A DNA stretch of 64,000 bases. It comes from Melioribacter roseus. Lineage in GTDB: Bacteria; Bacteroidota; Ignavibacteria; Ignavibacteriales; Melioribacteraceae. The stretch lies in the NCBI GenBank assembly GCA_020722065.1, contig DYLK01000012.1, forward strand, positions 1 through 64,000, in the 5' to 3' direction. The translations under genes were made by a program, and so were the position numbers. Below are positions 24,005 to 33,943 of the stretch, piece by piece. Position 1 is the stretch's first letter. Each line of letters starts with the position of its first letter. A model generated the notes under the pieces. That model searched no databases, was not told the DNA's origin, and saw nothing but the letters and a program-made list of their open reading frames with translations.

Positions 24005-25705
24005 CTACGCTTTCCCGCGTAAACCTTTTTCTTCTGTGATAAATAACCAACTAACAATTTTCCCAATTTCAATTTCATTAAAATTGTTCCAATATTTCTT
24101 TGTTCTGACATACATTGAGCTTGTATCTTCTGGATGAATTGAATTTGCTTCGGCAATCAAATCCGAAATTCTCTCTTTCCATTTATCAAAATTGCAAGGA
24201 CGTAAATCTATCCAGCCATCTTTTGCCCAAAGAGATATATTTTCTTCTGTAATTTCTAATTCGTTTGAGCCACGGAATGGAGGAATTTTCATTTCGTTAC
24301 CACGTAAAAGATTTTTCCCATCTGCAAGTAAAATTGGAATTCCAATTGACAAAATCTGATTTCTCAATTTTTCATCATTTTTTATGATTTCTGTTATTTT
24401 ATTTGATAGATAAACAGAATCAGTTTGTGGAATTTCTTTCATTATTGGAACAACTTTTTTTATTAGATAAATTTCATAAAGCAATTTTGATAATCTTGGA
24501 GGTCCAAGTAGCTCGAATGCAACACTATCTACATTATGAATTTCTTCCAATTCTTTCAATTTTTCTACTGCCGAGTGTTGCATAAATCCAGCTCGATAAG
24601 TCGGCTCCAATGTTGCATTATCGAGTGCATTGATAATATCGTGTCCCGTATTTCCGCCTTGAATTTCAAAAATCACATCATCAGCAATTTCTTGTGGAGT
24701 AACATATTCCATTTGTCCTTGAGCAGAAATCGCTTCAAATTCACCACGCGAAAAAGTACCATTTTCTCCTGTATCAATAAACACAGATTTTAATGTTTCA
24801 CCAGTTTTTGGGAATGTTGAACCAATATTTAATTTTAAACTACCTTCAAGCGAAAATGGAGAATCGAATGGAACATTTTCTATTTCTATTGCTTTCCCTC
24901 TTCGTTTAATTTCACCAAAAGTTATTCTTTTCCAAGCAATTGCGGCGGTTGGTTTAATTTCTTTGATAATTGGCGAATCTGGCGTTCTTCCCATTAAAAA
25001 CAAAAGCATAGTATGAGCTCCCGCCACAGAAGATTTACTCAACAAAACACGCGAAGGCTTTTCTTCAGAATGTGTGTAAGGAATGTTTAATCCCATTCCG
25101 CCCGTTCCACTTGTACCAATTTTTACATAAATTCCAGTTTTGAATACTTGCATAGAATTATATAATATTTGAATATGACGGATTAATTGGGGAATATAAA
25201 TAGTGCAAAGCAATTGTTCGGTTGCTTTAACAATATCAGATTTTGCAGCATCTTGTTGAATTAGCGATTTTATATTTCGATAAGTTGTATAAACATCCTG
25301 ATAAGCAATTCCAGTTGCTGAGTTTATTGCATCAATTAAAATTTCTGGTTGATGTTCTTCCAAGAGTTTATAAATTGCCGAATTTTTCAAAATTTCTTCG
25401 TCAAGTTCTTCCAAAACATCCGCCATTAATCTATTTCTTTTTTCAGAATCATTCAAAAGAGCGTTTCTATCGATATCCTTAAAATCGTTTCTCACAAAAA
25501 TATTTCCCCACCATGGGACAAAATAATCTGCTGGCAAATTGGGATTTTCATTTCTGAAATATTCACATGCCTCAATAGCTTCTTCTTTTTTTAGAGATGT
25601 TACAATAACTTTTTTTGGTTGATGAAGTAGTAGTTTCCTAATAATAGCACTGCCCACAAGTCCCCAACCACCTAAAACTAAAACTGACTTATTTTTTATA
25701 TCCAT
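24005..25705 (-). CDS. Large NAD(P)-binding Rossmann-fold protein of unknown function
   Basis: 566 residues, no signal peptide. The N-terminus VLVLGGWGLVGSAIIRKLL is an extended-SDR/epimerase type dinucleotide site, and ILIDAINSATGIAYQDVY with VKIGTSGTGGMG resembles later SDR strands, but no clear YxxxK was located with confidence. The C-terminal half (about 330-566) is helical and matches no family I know. At twice the normal SDR length it may be a two-domain oxidoreductase or epimerase. It lies downstream of the GH16 laminarinase gene on the same strand, 198 bases away, so a link to sugar metabolism is possible but not shown. Confidence 0.6.
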   Translation of the reverse strand: MDIKNKSVLVLGGWGLVGSAIIRKLLLHQPKKVIVTSLKKEEAIEACEYFRNENPNLPADYFVPWWGNIFVRNDFKDIDRNALLNDSEKRNRLMADVLEELDEEILKNSAIYKLLEEHQPEILIDAINSATGIAYQDVYTTYRNIKSLIQQDAAKSDIVKATEQLLCTIYIPQLIRHIQILYNSMQVFKTGIYVKIGTSGTGGMGLNIPYTHSEEKPSRVLLSKSSVAGAHTMLLFLMGRTPDSPIIKEIKPTAAIAWKRITFGEIKRRGKAIEIENVPFDSPFSLEGSLKLNIGSTFPKTGETLKSVFIDTGENGTFSRGEFEAISAQGQMEYVTPQEIADDVIFEIQGGNTGHDIINALDNATLEPTYRAGFMQHSAVEKLKELEEIHNVDSVAFELLGPPRLSKLLYEIYLIKKVVPIMKEIPQTDSVYLSNKITEIIKNDEKLRNQILSIGIPILLADGKNLLRGNEMKIPPFRGSNELEITEENISLWAKDGWIDLRPCNFDKWKERISDLIAEANSIHPEDTSSMYVRTKKYWNNFNEIEIGKIVSWLFITEEKGLRGKA

Positions 25706-25875
25706 TTTCTTTTCCTGTGATTAAAATAATGAAATGAGGTTGAAAAAATAAGACGAGTAGGTCAATTAATCAAATGAATTGTTTTTTGAACATAAACTTA
25801 AACTGACTTTGAGACTTGGGCACTATGAGACTTTGACACTTGGGAAATTTAGAAAATGTCTGAACTTTGATTTAT

Positions 25876-25911
25876 CTGATAACTGCAACCAATCAATTTA
25901 TTACTATTCTT
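25876..25911. repeat. Copy of the ACCAATCAAT...ACTATTC repeat
   Basis: CTGATAACTGCAACCAATCA and the following TTTATTACTATTC match, with a few indels, the segment 23891-23930. About 75 bases upstream the motif AAACTTAAACTG is also shared (23877 and 25796 areas). The two copies flank the Rossmann-fold gene. Confidence 0.5.
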
Positions 25912-26767
25912 TTTTCTTATAAACTCGAACGTAATCAACAAGCATTGTTTGTGGGAAAATTGTTGTAGCATCTGGACTTCCAGGCCAATTTCCACCGACT
26001 GCAACATTTAGCAATAAATGAAATTCCTTATTAAATGGTGCAGGATAAGGGGCATTGCTTGAATACCACTCTGTTTGTGTTGCATATTTTATAGAATCAA
26101 CATACCAACGAATTTCAGTCTCTTCCCATTCAAGCACAAATGTATGAAATTCACCAGCAAAAGTTGGAATTCCAGCAGCAATTGAATATGAGCTTCCAGA
26201 GTGAACATTGTTTGGATATTCTCCGCCGTAATGTATAGTTCCGTAAACTTTTTCGGGTTCGTGTCCTAGTAATTCCATAATATCAATTTCGCCACTTGCC
26301 GCCCAACCACCATATTCCCAATTTGTTGGAAGCATCCAAATTGCAGGCCACAATCCTTTTCCATAAGGCAATTTTGCACGAATTTCAAATCTGCCGTATT
26401 TCCAATCACCTTTGTTTAATGTTCGCATTCTTGCCGAAGTATATTCGCGGGTTACACCATCGCTTCCAGTGTAATGTTCTTTTCGAGCCATAATTGTAAG
26501 AAATCCATTTTCTACAAATGAATTTGCTCCGCGTTCAGTATAATATTGCAATTCATTATTCCCGCCACCATATCCATTAACTTCGTGTGACCATTTATTC
26601 ATGTCGATTGCGCTACCGTTAAATTCATCATTCCAAACCAAATCGTATCCTTCAATTGCGAGAGAATCTGTTGGGGGTTCTTCTTCGTCTGGTGGAGTTG
26701 TTGGTGTGTTTTCTTTACAAGATAAAAGGGACAAAAATGTTAAAAAAATAAAAAATAACTTTTTCAT
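25904..26767 (-). CDS. GH16 laminarinase-type endo-beta-1,3-glucanase, lipoprotein
   Basis: 287 residues. The signal ends in LLSC, followed by a Thr/Pro/Glu-rich linker, so the enzyme is anchored in an envelope membrane, possibly facing out. The GH16 catalytic core has nucleophile Glu160, helper Asp162 and acid/base Glu165 in GEIDIMELLGH; the extra residue compared with the lichenase motif places it in the laminarinase branch. WNDEFNG and the late VDYVRVYKK are family marks. It should cut beta-1,3-glucans such as laminarin. It starts 4 bases after the SGLT-type symporter gene stops, so the two are co-expressed. Confidence 0.92.
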   Translation of the reverse strand: MKKLFFIFLTFLSLLSCKENTPTTPPDEEEPPTDSLAIEGYDLVWNDEFNGSAIDMNKWSHEVNGYGGGNNELQYYTERGANSFVENGFLTIMARKEHYTGSDGVTREYTSARMRTLNKGDWKYGRFEIRAKLPYGKGLWPAIWMLPTNWEYGGWAASGEIDIMELLGHEPEKVYGTIHYGGEYPNNVHSGSSYSIAAGIPTFAGEFHTFVLEWEETEIRWYVDSIKYATQTEWYSSNAPYPAPFNKEFHLLLNVAVGGNWPGSPDATTIFPQTMLVDYVRVYKKKE

Positions 26768-26770
26768 ATT

Positions 26771-28405
26771 CTACCAAAAGATTGTGTACAAAATGGCTGA
26801 AATAATTAAAATTATATATGCTGATATATTAAAAGATGAACTAGTTTCGAAAGTTTTTGCAGTTAATATTATAGCTTTTGGATCATCATCTGTTTCTGTT
26901 GTTGTTAAACTTACGCCTACAATAATAACCATTGTAATTAACATTGTGTATAGCATTTGATCCATAAAAGGAAGTTCAACATAAGCTGATTTTAACGCCA
27001 AGGCAACAATAATTGAACCTAATATTCCATAAATAGCTGCTTTGTTTGATGTTTTTTTCCAAAATAACCCTAAAATAAACACTGCTAAAATTCCAGGACT
27101 TACAATTCCAGTGTATTCTTGAATGTATTGAAACATCTGAGAAATATTTCCCAAAAATGGTGAGAAAAGCACAGCAATAACTAATGCAATTGATGCGGCT
27201 AATCTTCCAACCCAAACAAGTTTTGCTTCGCTTGCTTTTTTATTGAAATGAGCTTTGTAAATATCCATCGTAAAAATTGTTGAAGTGGAATTTAACATAG
27301 ATGCCAGCGAGGAAACAATTGCGGCGGTTAATGCTGCAACTACTAAACCTTTCAAACCAGCGGGAACAAACATTTTGATTAACCAAGGATATGATTTATC
27401 ATAATTTATTGTGTTTCCGTTATTAAAAACTGATTGAATTCCATCAATAACCGCAGTCCCTGGTTGTTGAGAATAAAGCACATAAACAATAATTCCAGGA
27501 ATAACCACGAAAAATGGCATTATCATTTTAAGAAATGCGGCAAAAGCTATTCCGTTTTGTGCTTCTTTTAGTGATTTTGCAGCAAGTGTTCGTTGAATTA
27601 TATATTGATTAAATCCCCAATAGTAAATATTTGCAACCCACATTCCGCCAATTAGCACGGCAATTCCTGGTAAATTGGTAAACTCGGGATTATCTTTAGA
27701 AATTATCATGTGAAATTTTTCATCGGCAACTGACAAAATATGAGAAAATCCATTTAAAATTCCACCTTCTGGAGTAACTGCATTTGCTGCAAGAAGTGTT
27801 GTAATTAAACCACCAATAATCAACAAAACGACTTGTAAAACATCTGTCCATGCTACTGAAGATAAACCACCATAAAGCGAATATGCTGCGGCAATTAAAC
27901 CTAAACCGATAATTGCATGAGTTGTCAAACTGCCGTCTCCGTTTCCTATAATTGTATCGAGTGCTTTTCCACCAAGGAATAGAACTGATGTTAAATTAAC
28001 AAAAATGAAAAGTGCAACCCAAAAAACTGCAAGAATTGTTTTTAGATTAGTGCTGAAACGTTGTTCAATGAATTCAGGGATTGTGTAAATTTTTTTTTCA
28101 ATAAAAATTGGAAGGAAAAACTTACCAACCACAAGCAAAGTAATTGCTGCCATCCATTCATAAGAAGCAATTGCAAGTCCAACCGCAAAACCAGAACCAG
28201 ACATTCCAATAAATTGTTCGGCGGAAATATTTGCCGCAATTAAAGATGAACCAATTGCCCACCAAGGTAGTGATTTGCTTGCCAAAAAGTAATCGGTTGA
28301 ATCTTTTTCTTTCCCTTTTTTCTTTCGGGAAACCCAAAGTCCTAACGAAACAATTGTAAATACATAAAGTGCGAAAACGAAATAATCTAAAAAAGAAAAT
28401 GTCAT
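26771..28405 (-). CDS. Na+/sugar symporter of the SSS family (SGLT-like)
   Basis: 544 residues with about 14 membrane helices. ANISAEQFIGMSGSGFA, the GGLSSVAWTDVLQ stretch, IIQRTLAAKS and SSLASMLNSTSTIFTMDIY are typical for SGLT-type sugar symporters, including the conserved sodium-site serines of the last motif. It should take up a hexose with Na+. It sits directly in front of the GH16 laminarinase gene and behind the GluP gene's terminator, fitting import of glucan breakdown products. A second SSS gene lies at the other end of the locus. Confidence 0.9.
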   Translation of the reverse strand: MTFSFLDYFVFALYVFTIVSLGLWVSRKKKGKEKDSTDYFLASKSLPWWAIGSSLIAANISAEQFIGMSGSGFAVGLAIASYEWMAAITLLVVGKFFLPIFIEKKIYTIPEFIEQRFSTNLKTILAVFWVALFIFVNLTSVLFLGGKALDTIIGNGDGSLTTHAIIGLGLIAAAYSLYGGLSSVAWTDVLQVVLLIIGGLITTLLAANAVTPEGGILNGFSHILSVADEKFHMIISKDNPEFTNLPGIAVLIGGMWVANIYYWGFNQYIIQRTLAAKSLKEAQNGIAFAAFLKMIMPFFVVIPGIIVYVLYSQQPGTAVIDGIQSVFNNGNTINYDKSYPWLIKMFVPAGLKGLVVAALTAAIVSSLASMLNSTSTIFTMDIYKAHFNKKASEAKLVWVGRLAASIALVIAVLFSPFLGNISQMFQYIQEYTGIVSPGILAVFILGLFWKKTSNKAAIYGILGSIIVALALKSAYVELPFMDQMLYTMLITMVIIVGVSLTTTETDDDPKAIILTAKTFETSSSFNISAYIILIISAILYTIFW

Positions 28406-28426
28406 AATAACTCGTGTTTAAAAAGT

Positions 28427-28450
28427 GAAGTTCCACTTCGGTGGAACTTC
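28427..28450 (-). terminator. Hairpin between gluP and the symporter gene
   Basis: GAAGTTCCAC pairs perfectly with GTGGAACTTC over four bases. On the minus strand it is followed by ACTTTTT. It ends the gluP transcript or lowers expression of the two genes behind it. Confidence 0.8.
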
Positions 28451-28474
28451 TATTCTTAAATTGATTTGGAAATA

Positions 28475-29785
28475 TTAGTTAGCAAATTCTGGCTTAAATC
28501 CTTTCCAACCATAATAAGCGATGTACATATAACACAAAACTGGGATAAAAAATGCGTGATGAATTCCAATAGTATCAGCAAAATAACCTTGTAAAACTGG
28601 AAGTAATGCTCCGCCAACTATTGCAGTACAAAGAATTCCCGATGCTTGTCCTGTATGTTTTCCGAGTCCATCAATAGCAAGTGTGAAAATTGTTGGGAAC
28701 ATTATGGAATTGAACAATCCAACTGCAAGAATTGACCACATTGCAAGTTGTCCAAAAGAAAGCATTGAAAAAATTACAAGCAAAGCAGCCGTTAAAGCAT
28801 TAAAAGTTAACATAACGTTCGGTTTAATTGCTCGTTGAATTGCAGAGCCAACAAATCTTCCGACCATTGCTCCGCCCCAATAAAATGAAACAAATTTTCC
28901 AGCATCTGCTTCTTTTAAACTAGCGACAAAATCTTGACCGAGATAGTTTACTAAAAACGAACCAATTGATACTTCGCCACCAACATAAACAAAAATTGCA
29001 ACCGCACCTAAAACTAAATGCTTGTATTCCCAAGCACTTTTTTTATCATCTGAAGCGAAAGAATCACCATTTGAAGATTGAACATCTGCAGCTTCAATTT
29101 TTGGCAACTTTATTACTGCAAAAATTGCAGCGATAACAAATAATGCCGCTGCTAAACCAAGATATGGTATTTGAACTGCGCTTGCTTCGGCTAATTTATA
29201 AGTAGCAAGTTGATCGGCGGTCATCAATTTTAATTCTTCTACAGTTTTTACTGCTACAGATAAAATTAATAAAGAACCAAACAATGGAGCAATAGTTGTT
29301 CCAAGTGAATTGAAAGCTTGTGTTAAGTTTAATCTACTTGAAGCAGTTTCAGGTTTTCCAAGAATTGCAACATAAGGATTAGCCGCTACTTGCAATAATG
29401 TAATGCCGCTTGCAAGTATAAATAATGCAAACAAGAACATTTCGAATGACTGATAACCAGCTGCAGGGTAAAACAACAAGCTACCAATTCCAGCGGTAAT
29501 TAAACCAATCACAATTCCATTTTTGTAACCGATTTTTTCTACAAGCATTCCAGCTGGTAGCGAAACGATTGCATAAGCAGTAAAAAAGCTGAATTGTATA
29601 AGCATTACTTGCGTATAATTCAAAGTAAAAACAGCTTTTAAGTGTGGAATTAAAATATCGTTTAAGCAGGTAATAAATCCCCACATAAAAAACAAAGATG
29701 TAAGAATTGTTAGTGCAAAAGTGTAGTTTTTGTCTGCACCGACTTTTGTATTTGAAGTATTTGAAGCAAATGAGCCTGAAGCCAT
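28475..29785 (-). CDS. gluP: MFS sugar permease of the FucP/GluP type
   Basis: 436 residues, 12 membrane helices. [22 protein letters not shown] in helix 1, [21 protein letters not shown] in the first loop and [33 protein letters not shown] are strongly conserved in glucose/galactose and fucose H+ symporters. A hydrophilic loop of about 40 residues joins the halves. Within this locus glucose is the likely substrate. The gene starts 15 bases after the GH3 gene ends. Confidence 0.92.
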   Translation of the reverse strand: MASGSFASNTSNTKVGADKNYTFALTILTSLFFMWGFITCLNDILIPHLKAVFTLNYTQVMLIQFSFFTAYAIVSLPAGMLVEKIGYKNGIVIGLITAGIGSLLFYPAAGYQSFEMFLFALFILASGITLLQVAANPYVAILGKPETASSRLNLTQAFNSLGTTIAPLFGSLLILSVAVKTVEELKLMTADQLATYKLAEASAVQIPYLGLAAALFVIAAIFAVIKLPKIEAADVQSSNGDSFASDDKKSAWEYKHLVLGAVAIFVYVGGEVSIGSFLVNYLGQDFVASLKEADAGKFVSFYWGGAMVGRFVGSAIQRAIKPNVMLTFNALTAALLVIFSMLSFGQLAMWSILAVGLFNSIMFPTIFTLAIDGLGKHTGQASGILCTAIVGGALLPVLQGYFADTIGIHHAFFIPVLCYMYIAYYGWKGFKPEFAN

Positions 29786-29799
29786 AAAATCTCCTTAGA

Positions 29800-32034
29800 T
29801 TATTTTATTAATGTAAATTTTTGGACTAAATCGCCAACCATAACTTGAAATTCTCCTGGTTCAACAATTCTTTGATTATCTCTTCCGATGAACGAAAGAT
29901 TTTCAGATGTTAAGACAAACTCGACTGTTTTTGTTTCGCCTGGTTTTAAATTAACTTTATCAAAACCTTTCAATTCTTTCACTGGTCGAGAAACAGAACC
30001 ATAAACATCCCGAACAAACAAATCAACTGCTTTTTTGCCTGCTAATTTCCCTGTATTTGTAACGTCAACAGAAATTTTTATTGATTGATTAAAATTAAAC
30101 TCACTTCCATTTATTTTAAGATTACTAAATTGGAATGTTGTATAACTTAAACCAAATCCAAATGGATAAAGCCAATTTTCAGAATTTACATCAAATTTTT
30201 CGATTGGTTTATAATCGTGCAATGTATTTCCAGTTTGATATTTTGGATAAGTGAACGGCAAAACTCCACTTGGATTTCCATCACCGAAAAGCAATTTTGC
30301 AATCGCATCGCCACCTTCATTTCCTGGCAAATAAGCCATAAAAACTGCGGAAACATTATCAACAATTTTGGTAATTAAACGTGGTCTTCCTTGTAATAAT
30401 ACAAGAATAATTGGTTTGCCTGTTTTGGCTAATTCTTTTGCATAATTTATCTGAATTTCATCTAATTCCAACGAATGGATGTTGCCTGGTGTTTCGCAAT
30501 ATGCGGGTTCGCCAAGTGCTAAAATGATATAATCAACATTTTTTGCATTTTCAATAGTAGATTTAACATCGACATCTTTGTCAAATGTAATTCCTTGATT
30601 GAATATAACATTTTCTTTTCCAGCAACTTTTTCGATTGCTTCGAGAAGTGTATTTTTTTCTTGAGGATAAAGTTTTTCGTTATTTCCTTGCCAAGTATAA
30701 GACCAACCGCCATTTAATACTTGCATTAAATTTGATGTTGGACCAGTTACTAAAACTTTAGATTTTTTTGAAATTGGCAAAGTTGAGTTATCATTTTTTA
30801 GCAAAGTAATTGATTCCATTGCTGCATCAAGACTAATTTTATCAAATTTTTCTCGATTGATATTTTTTGCAACTGATTTGTTTGGGAAAGCATTTTCGAA
30901 TAATCCGAGTGCAAATTTTACCCGCAAGATTCTACGAACGGCGTCATCAATTCGAGAAATTGGAACTTCGCCCTCTTTCACCAATTCAACCAAATATTCA
31001 TAAAATGAGAAATCATTTGGGACCATACTCATATCTAAACCAGCCAAAATTGCATATTTTACAGCTTCTTTTGGTGTTTCGGCAACTCCGTCGCGTGTGT
31101 GAATCCGAATAATATCTTCCCAATCTGAAACAACTAATCCTTCAAAACCGAGTTCTTCTTTCAATATTTCAGTGATGATATGTTTATTTGAATGAACAGG
31201 AATTCCATTTATTTCAGATGAATTTACCATAACCGTCATACTTCCAGCGTTTATTGCTTTTGCAAATGGTGGCAGATAAATTTCACGAAGTTGTCTTTCT
31301 GGCAAATAAATCGGAGTTCTATCCAATCCATTAAATGAATTCGAATAGCCAAGATAATGTTTCATACAAGATGCGACAGAAGATTCTTTTCCGAAAGATG
31401 AATTTTGTAATCCGAGAATATATTGTTCGCCTAATGTTGAAGTGAGATAAACCGATTCACCGAATGTTTCATAAAATCGAGGCCAAAGTGGTTGTCTTCC
31501 CATATCCAAAACGGGATTAAAATTCCAGCTAATTCCCGAATTTCGCACATCGAGTGCCGTAATTTCGCCCGCTTTTCGAACAAAATCACGATTTCTTGTT
31601 GCTGCCATAGCAATTGCTTGTGGAAAAAGTGTAGATTCTTTTGTGTAATTTGCTCCGTGAATTGCATCAACTCCATATAAAATCGGAATGTGTAATCGTG
31701 ATTCTTTTGTGGCAATTTCTTGAATTTTTGTAATAATTCCTTGCCAACTTTTTACAGAGTTTACCGCTCCGCCAGTATTTAGAATTGAACCAACTCTATA
31801 TTTTAGAATTGCTTCGCGAAGTTTTGCTTCATCAAAAACAAACTCATCTTCTTCAGAAACTCTTGGTTGTCCAACAACTTCCAAAGTAACTTGTGTCATT
31901 TGTCCAACTTTTTCTTCAATTGTCATTTGCGAAATTATTTCGCTTATTTTCATTTCTGTTTGGTTATCAACCCGAAATTTTGATTGCGAAAAAGCTAAAA
32001 TTGGCAGAAGAATAAGTGTAGTAATTAATTTCAT
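29800..32034 (-). CDS. bglX: GH3 beta-glucosidase
   Basis: 744 residues with signal peptide (1-16), so periplasmic. It releases glucose from the non-reducing end of beta-gluco-oligosaccharides. The (beta/alpha)8 domain spans about 25-370 with nucleophile Asp304 in VVSDWEDI; KHYLGY and the GVDAIHGANY loop are also present. The alpha/beta sandwich follows (about 390-610) with ILALGEPAYCETPG carrying the candidate acid/base region, then a fibronectin III-like end (about 650-744). It lies between the permuted GH16 gene and gluP, consistent with periplasmic processing of imported glucan oligosaccharides. Confidence 0.94.
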   Translation of the reverse strand: MKLITTLILLPILAFSQSKFRVDNQTEMKISEIISQMTIEEKVGQMTQVTLEVVGQPRVSEEDEFVFDEAKLREAILKYRVGSILNTGGAVNSVKSWQGIITKIQEIATKESRLHIPILYGVDAIHGANYTKESTLFPQAIAMAATRNRDFVRKAGEITALDVRNSGISWNFNPVLDMGRQPLWPRFYETFGESVYLTSTLGEQYILGLQNSSFGKESSVASCMKHYLGYSNSFNGLDRTPIYLPERQLREIYLPPFAKAINAGSMTVMVNSSEINGIPVHSNKHIITEILKEELGFEGLVVSDWEDIIRIHTRDGVAETPKEAVKYAILAGLDMSMVPNDFSFYEYLVELVKEGEVPISRIDDAVRRILRVKFALGLFENAFPNKSVAKNINREKFDKISLDAAMESITLLKNDNSTLPISKKSKVLVTGPTSNLMQVLNGGWSYTWQGNNEKLYPQEKNTLLEAIEKVAGKENVIFNQGITFDKDVDVKSTIENAKNVDYIILALGEPAYCETPGNIHSLELDEIQINYAKELAKTGKPIILVLLQGRPRLITKIVDNVSAVFMAYLPGNEGGDAIAKLLFGDGNPSGVLPFTYPKYQTGNTLHDYKPIEKFDVNSENWLYPFGFGLSYTTFQFSNLKINGSEFNFNQSIKISVDVTNTGKLAGKKAVDLFVRDVYGSVSRPVKELKGFDKVNLKPGETKTVEFVLTSENLSFIGRDNQRIVEPGEFQVMVGDLVQKFTLIK

Positions 32035-32048
32035 TATTTTTCCTAGAA

Positions 32049-33875
32049 TTATTTAATTAATATCATTTTTTTGGTTTCAACATGTCCATTTAAGGCGAGT
32101 TTATAAAAATAAATTCCAGCAGAAAGATTATCAGCCGAAAAATCAACTTCATTTTCACCGAATGAAATTTGCGAATTTATCAAATCAGCTACTTTCTGTC
32201 CGATTGAATTATAAACTTCGAGTTTAGCACTTGATAAATCTAAATTTTCTTGTTCGGGAATATTAAATCTAATTTTTGTTGTGGAATTTGCTGCGGAACT
32301 AGTACCACTTTTGGAGAAAAACGGATTTGGGTAGTTTTGATAAAGCTCAAAAGTTTGTGGTTTTGTTTCGTTGTCTCCGATACCAGAAGATTGTTTTTCG
32401 TATTGGACTCCTGAAAATATTGGCGAATCTGTAATTCCACAGAAATAAATGTCAATCGATTCATCTTCTATTGGAATTAGATGTTCTTTAATTAAAGCAG
32501 TATTAATTCCAGCTTCGGCGTAAATATCAAAATTATCTTCAACCAACTGATTTTCGATGTAAATATCAAAAACTCTTCCATTTGCAGAATTAAAATATTT
32601 TTCAGCAAAAAGTAATTTTACTTTATAATCACCATTCGGCACATAAATAGTGTATTTTGCTGTCCCTTTTCTTTCGTTAACAAAAATCAAATCTTCATCT
32701 GTTCCATTTATCAAAATATTTTCAGGCCAATTTTCCTCTGAACCTTCTGAATAGCCAAAAGTGTTGGAAGTATTCCATTCTTGGTCAGCAGTATAACCAA
32801 AATCGGCATCACCACCAATATTGATTTTCCCATTTTCTCCAAGATAATTCAATTCAGGAATTGTAACAACTCCAGCACTTGCTGTATTTCCCCACAAATC
32901 TTTGATATTCATAACAATCAAATTTTGTGCAGTTGTGTTGTCGTAATTTGTAACAGAAAGTTCAACCGATTTCTTATCCGCCGAAAGAGTTGCCGAGTTT
33001 ATTGTTACACCAGAAATTATGAAATTAGTTTTTGTTTCAGCCGATGTTTCATCTAATTCTTCACTAAAATGAGCAGTTAATTTGCTTTCGTCTGCATAAT
33101 TTCTTATCCACATTAATTTTGGTGGATTTTGGTCTTGATAACCCGTTTGTCCTTCTGGAGTTAAGCATAAAATCAAATTTCCATTAGCAAAATGTGCGTT
33201 TTCTGGCACAAAATCGCAGTTATTTCCCGTCCAAGTATGCGTACCTTTTCCCCAGCGGTCAGCATTATAATAATCGAATTCATCTTTCCATTGTAGAGTA
33301 AAATTGTTATCTGTTCCAGTATTTCCACTTCCTGGCGTATAAGAAGAATAACTTGCCCAATCATAAAACGAAAAAGCGGGAAGTGTATTTTCATCAAAAG
33401 GACCAGACCAATTTGGATAAGCGGGAGGCCAAATATTCATCATAAATTTTTGCTCTAAATTCATCAAAGAGGCAACTTCGCCTTCAAATCGAAAGAACTC
33501 CACATCATCAATAAACCATGCCACGTAATCTGGCGTCCATTCAATTGCATAATTATGATAATCTTCATAAGGATTAAAATCGATATATTGCGAACGAACG
33601 TGATTTGTTTGATAAGCTGAAATGATGTTTGTTTGAATATTGTCGTTATATCTTCCAACAAATTCAATATCAATTTCATTCCAATCCGAAGTATTTGTCA
33701 TTTCGTGATAAGTGAATAACGAAGAAATAACGCCACTTCTATTTGCTGGTTTGAACCGTGATTCAAATCTGCCATAAAGAAAAGAATCGTGAGTACGAAG
33801 TTCAGCTCCTTTGTAATCCTTTGCAAAAGTTGAAAAAGAGGTTAAAAATAGAATTATTACAATTAAATTTTTCAT
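32049..33875 (-). CDS. Circularly permuted GH16 1,3-1,4-beta-glucanase with malectin and T9SS domains
   Basis: 608 residues, secreted. After the signal peptide (1-18) the catalytic part begins in mid-domain: KGAELRTHDSFLYGRFESR, then WNEIDIEF with Glu67, Asp69 and Glu71, YAIEWTPDYVAWFIDD and MMNIWPPAYPNW. Only after these does the sequence that normally opens GH16 appear (LQWKDEFDYYNADRWGKG, PENAHFANGNLIL, about 190-245). This order is the same as in the naturally permuted Fibrobacter succinogenes lichenase. Next come an Ig-like stretch (about 255-340), a malectin-type domain (INIGGDADFGYTADQEW onwards, about 350-490) and a type IX sorting domain beginning ELYQNYPNPF and ending KKMILIK. It likely cuts mixed-linkage beta-glucan outside the cell. 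Confidence 0.88.
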   Translation of the reverse strand: MKNLIVIILFLTSFSTFAKDYKGAELRTHDSFLYGRFESRFKPANRSGVISSLFTYHEMTNTSDWNEIDIEFVGRYNDNIQTNIISAYQTNHVRSQYIDFNPYEDYHNYAIEWTPDYVAWFIDDVEFFRFEGEVASLMNLEQKFMMNIWPPAYPNWSGPFDENTLPAFSFYDWASYSSYTPGSGNTGTDNNFTLQWKDEFDYYNADRWGKGTHTWTGNNCDFVPENAHFANGNLILCLTPEGQTGYQDQNPPKLMWIRNYADESKLTAHFSEELDETSAETKTNFIISGVTINSATLSADKKSVELSVTNYDNTTAQNLIVMNIKDLWGNTASAGVVTIPELNYLGENGKINIGGDADFGYTADQEWNTSNTFGYSEGSEENWPENILINGTDEDLIFVNERKGTAKYTIYVPNGDYKVKLLFAEKYFNSANGRVFDIYIENQLVEDNFDIYAEAGINTALIKEHLIPIEDESIDIYFCGITDSPIFSGVQYEKQSSGIGDNETKPQTFELYQNYPNPFFSKSGTSSAANSTTKIRFNIPEQENLDLSSAKLEVYNSIGQKVADLINSQISFGENEVDFSADNLSAGIYFYKLALNGHVETKKMILIK

Positions 33876-33943
33876 CAGTTCACCATTATCCTTTTTTAGT
33901 GGTTTTAGAATTGTTCAACTTTGATTGATAAAAATACACTTCA

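Noticed and set aside
25801-25860. GAGACTT/GACACTT direct repeats as a minisatellite
   Set aside because: Only two or three irregular units are present and nothing indicates function; treated as intergenic low complexity.
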